7,609 bases of DNA, taken from an uncultured Gammaproteobacteria bacterium. Its GTDB lineage: Bacteria; Pseudomonadota; Gammaproteobacteria; Rariloculales; Rariloculaceae. Positions within the stretch are counted from its first letter, which is position 1, and the number at the start of each line of letters is the position of its first letter. The stretch is from contig CAMPKU010000212.1 in the NCBI GenBank assembly GCA_946887385.1, forward strand, positions 1-7,609, read 5' to 3'. The notes under the pieces were generated by a model. It had not been told where the DNA came from. It worked only from the letters and a program-made list of their open reading frames with translations, and made no database searches. The position numbers and the translations under genes were made by a program. This document shows, piece by piece, positions 6,218 to 7,609 of this stretch.

Positions 6218-6523
6218 ATGACGGACACACTCACGCCACGCGACGAAGTGGAGCTCGAGGCCGCAGTGCTGCGGCGCCTGCTGCGCCATTTCGACGAGCA
6301 CAAGGACGTACAGAACATCGACCTGATGATCCTCGCAGGCTTCTGCCGCAACTGCTTGAGCAAGTGGTTCGTGGAAGCCGCCAAGGAGCGCGGCCTGAAC
6401 GTGGTACTCGACGACGCGCGCGAGAAGATCTACGGCATGCCGTACGCGGAATGGAAGGAGCGCTTCCAGCCGCCGGCGACGGAAGAGCAGCTTGCCCGCC
6501 TCGCCGCCGCCGAAAAAAAGTAA
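6218..6523 (+). CDS. DUF1244 family protein
   Basis: A 101-residue soluble, probably cytoplasmic protein of the DUF1244 family (PF06844), widespread in proteobacteria and without an established function. The hallmark is GFCRNCLSKW (41-50), with Cys43 and Cys46 in a CxxC arrangement that could bind a metal or be redox active (inference). An amphipathic helix with RRLLRHFDEHKDVQNIDLM lies before it (19-37). A second conserved patch, IYGMPYAEWKERFQ (71-84), follows, and the C-terminus is a charged Ala/Glu/Lys tail. Length is normal for the family and nothing is truncated. It is the last gene of the plus-strand cluster and converges on ispB with 27 bases between the two stop codons. The AAAAAAA run at 6513-6519 near its 3' end doubles as a T-tract on the other strand. 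Confidence 0.93.
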   Translation: MTDTLTPRDEVELEAAVLRRLLRHFDEHKDVQNIDLMILAGFCRNCLSKWFVEAAKERGLNVVLDDAREKIYGMPYAEWKERFQPPATEEQLARLAAAEKK

Positions 6524-6524
6524 G

Positions 6525-6551
6525 GGGGACGGATTAGATAAATCCGTTCCC
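6525..6551 (-). terminator. Hairpin filling the convergent gap, probable ispB terminator
   Basis: GGGGACGGATT (6525-6535) pairs with AATCCGTTCCC (6541-6551) over 11 base pairs with one G-T wobble, closing a 5-base loop. On the minus strand, directly at the ispB stop, the stem is followed after 5 bases by seven T (6513-6519, read in reverse), a reasonable intrinsic terminator with a slightly displaced T-tract. On the plus strand it follows the DUF1244 stop by one base but has no T-run (TAATAG follows), so termination in that direction would be weaker. The last base of the stem is also part of the ispB stop codon. The palindrome also recalls REP-like repeats. Confidence 0.7.
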
Positions 6552-7552
6552 TAATAGCGGCGCTGGACGGCGAAGCGTGCGAGCTCCACGAGCCCGTCGC
6601 GGAATTTCGACGCCGGCAGCGGCGCGAGCGCCGCGATCGCGACCTCGACTTCCGTGCGCGCGCGATCCGCGGTGTAGCGCAAGCCGCCCGACGTCTCGAT
6701 CGCGAGCTGGATCGACGTGAGATTGCGCGTGCCGCCGGTCTCGACGGCCTCGCGGATCATGTGGCGCTCGGCAGCGCTACCGTGCGCCATGGCGTAGATC
6801 AAGGGCAACGTCGGCTTGCCTTCGGCGAGGTCGTCGCCGATGTTCTTGCCGAGCACTTCCGGATTGGCATCGTAGTCGAGCGCGTCGTCCACGAGCTGAA
6901 ACGCTTGCCCCAAGTGCCGGCCGTAGGTGGCGAGCGCTTGCTCGATCTCGTCGCTCTGCTTGGCCAAAATCGCGCCGATCCGCGTGCCGGCCTCGAACAG
7001 CTTGGCCGTCTTGCGGTAGATGACTTCCATGTAGTCGGCTTCGCCGATGTCGGGGTTGTTGCAGTTCATGAGCTGCAAGACTTCGCCTTCGGCGATGGTG
7101 TTCGTAGCGTTGGCGAGCACGTCCAGGATCCGGAGCTCTCTGAGCTCCACCATCATCTGGAACGCTCGTGAGTACAGGAAGTCGCCGACGAGCACGCTGG
7201 CTTGGTTGCCGAACAGGGCGTTAGCCGTCTGCTGGCCCCGGCGCAGACCCGAGCTGTCGACCACGTCGTCGTGCAGCAAGGTGGCCGTATGGATGAACTC
7301 GATGATCGCGGCGGCCGCCACGTGATCCTGGCTGCGCAGCGCGCCGCAGGCCCGGGCTGCGAGCAGCACGGCCAGCGGGCGCAGGCGCTTGCCGCCATTG
7401 TGGATGATGTGGTGCGCCACCTGGTTCACGAGCGCCACGTCGCTGCCCAGGCGCCGCACGATCATGCGGTTGACGTCGCCCCAGTCCTCGCCGACGAGTG
7501 CGCGCAATTCCTCGAGCGACGCCGGCCGCAGACTCAAATTCGCTAACGACAT
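6551..7552 (-). CDS. ispB: Octaprenyl (long-chain) diphosphate synthase
   Basis: A trans-isoprenyl diphosphate synthase that extends farnesyl diphosphate with isopentenyl diphosphate to make the quinone side chain (C40 in E. coli IspB); cytoplasmic or membrane-peripheral. The 333 residues carry GGKRLRP (53-59, IPP-binding Lys/Arg), the first aspartate-rich motif HDDVVD (94-99) followed by LRRG (103-106), KTAKLFEAG (181-189), the second motif LVDDALDYD (220-228), and GKPTLP (245-250). Small residues (A90, T91) at positions -5 and -4 before the first DD agree with a long-chain product; exact chain length is inferred, not seen. All catalytic motifs are intact. The ATG at 7552 lacks a clearly spaced Shine-Dalgarno: GAGG on the minus strand is about 13 bases upstream, just after a run of 11 G. 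In E. coli ispB is divergent from rplU-rpmA; that pair may lie just beyond the right edge. Confidence 0.95.
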   Translation of the reverse strand: MSLANLSLRPASLEELRALVGEDWGDVNRMIVRRLGSDVALVNQVAHHIIHNGGKRLRPLAVLLAARACGALRSQDHVAAAAIIEFIHTATLLHDDVVDSSGLRRGQQTANALFGNQASVLVGDFLYSRAFQMMVELRELRILDVLANATNTIAEGEVLQLMNCNNPDIGEADYMEVIYRKTAKLFEAGTRIGAILAKQSDEIEQALATYGRHLGQAFQLVDDALDYDANPEVLGKNIGDDLAEGKPTLPLIYAMAHGSAAERHMIREAVETGGTRNLTSIQLAIETSGGLRYTADRARTEVEVAIAALAPLPASKFRDGLVELARFAVQRRY

Positions 7553-7571
7553 GGCGCGAATTTTGCCTCAT

Positions 7572-7582
7572 CCCCCCCCCCC
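7572..7582. repeat. C11/G11 homopolymer in the ispB upstream region
   Basis: Eleven consecutive C on the plus strand (G on the minus strand), 20-30 bases upstream of the ispB start codon. Such a tract is prone to slippage in vivo and to length errors in sequencing. It lies in the ispB leader or promoter, so a length change would alter spacing and not a reading frame of any gene called here. Confidence 0.9.
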
Positions 7583-7609
7583 ATAGCGAATCGGGGCGCG
7601 GCCCCACCC

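Noticed and set aside
1..7609. CRISPR array, tRNA, rRNA, insertion sequence or defence system
   Set aside because: No direct-repeat array, cloverleaf, transposase, nuclease or toxin-antitoxin motif was seen on either strand; all long frames are explained by the genes listed or by their shadows.

Overview
This is a GC-rich bacterial chromosomal fragment that most resembles a gammaproteobacterium. The taxonomic hint comes from an IspB-type long-chain polyprenyl diphosphate synthase, a DUF1244 protein with the FCRNCLSKW motif, RarA, and weak sigma70-like -10 boxes (TACACT, TACAAT). The genus cannot be read from the sequence. Coding density is very high: every gap between the called genes is under 80 bases, and no RNA gene, CRISPR array or insertion sequence is visible.

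Layout from left to right. Positions 1-849 (minus) hold the N-terminal 283 codons of an AI-2E/PerM family membrane protein that runs off the left edge. Positions 881-2236 (minus) are rarA, the AAA+ replication-fork maintenance ATPase, 31 bases upstream of the transporter and probably co-transcribed with it. A 78-base divergent gap follows. Positions 2315-4222 (plus) encode an exported gamma-glutamyltranspeptidase-family Ntn hydrolase. It keeps the autoprocessing threonine but not the residues that bind glutamate in classical GGT. A -10-like box at 4267-4272 precedes four closely spaced plus-strand genes: two tandem, mutually paralogous four-helix membrane proteins (4300-4776 and 4809-5282, DUF6644-like), a PAPS-dependent sulfotransferase (5316-6194) and a DUF1244 protein (6218-6523). 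These converge on ispB (6551-7552, minus), which makes the polyprenyl tail of quinones. The entire 27-base gap between the convergent genes is one strong hairpin. The right edge upstream of ispB carries a run of 11 C.

Together the genes look like ordinary housekeeping functions (fork repair, quinone biosynthesis) around a small accessory group (periplasmic Ntn hydrolase, paired membrane proteins, sulfotransferase) whose substrates cannot be deduced. I see no defence system, mobile island or obviously new system. The most interesting points are the divergent active-site surroundings of the GGT homologue, the tandem DUF6644-like pair next to a sulfotransferase, the palindrome between the convergent genes, and the homopolymer tract in the ispB leader.
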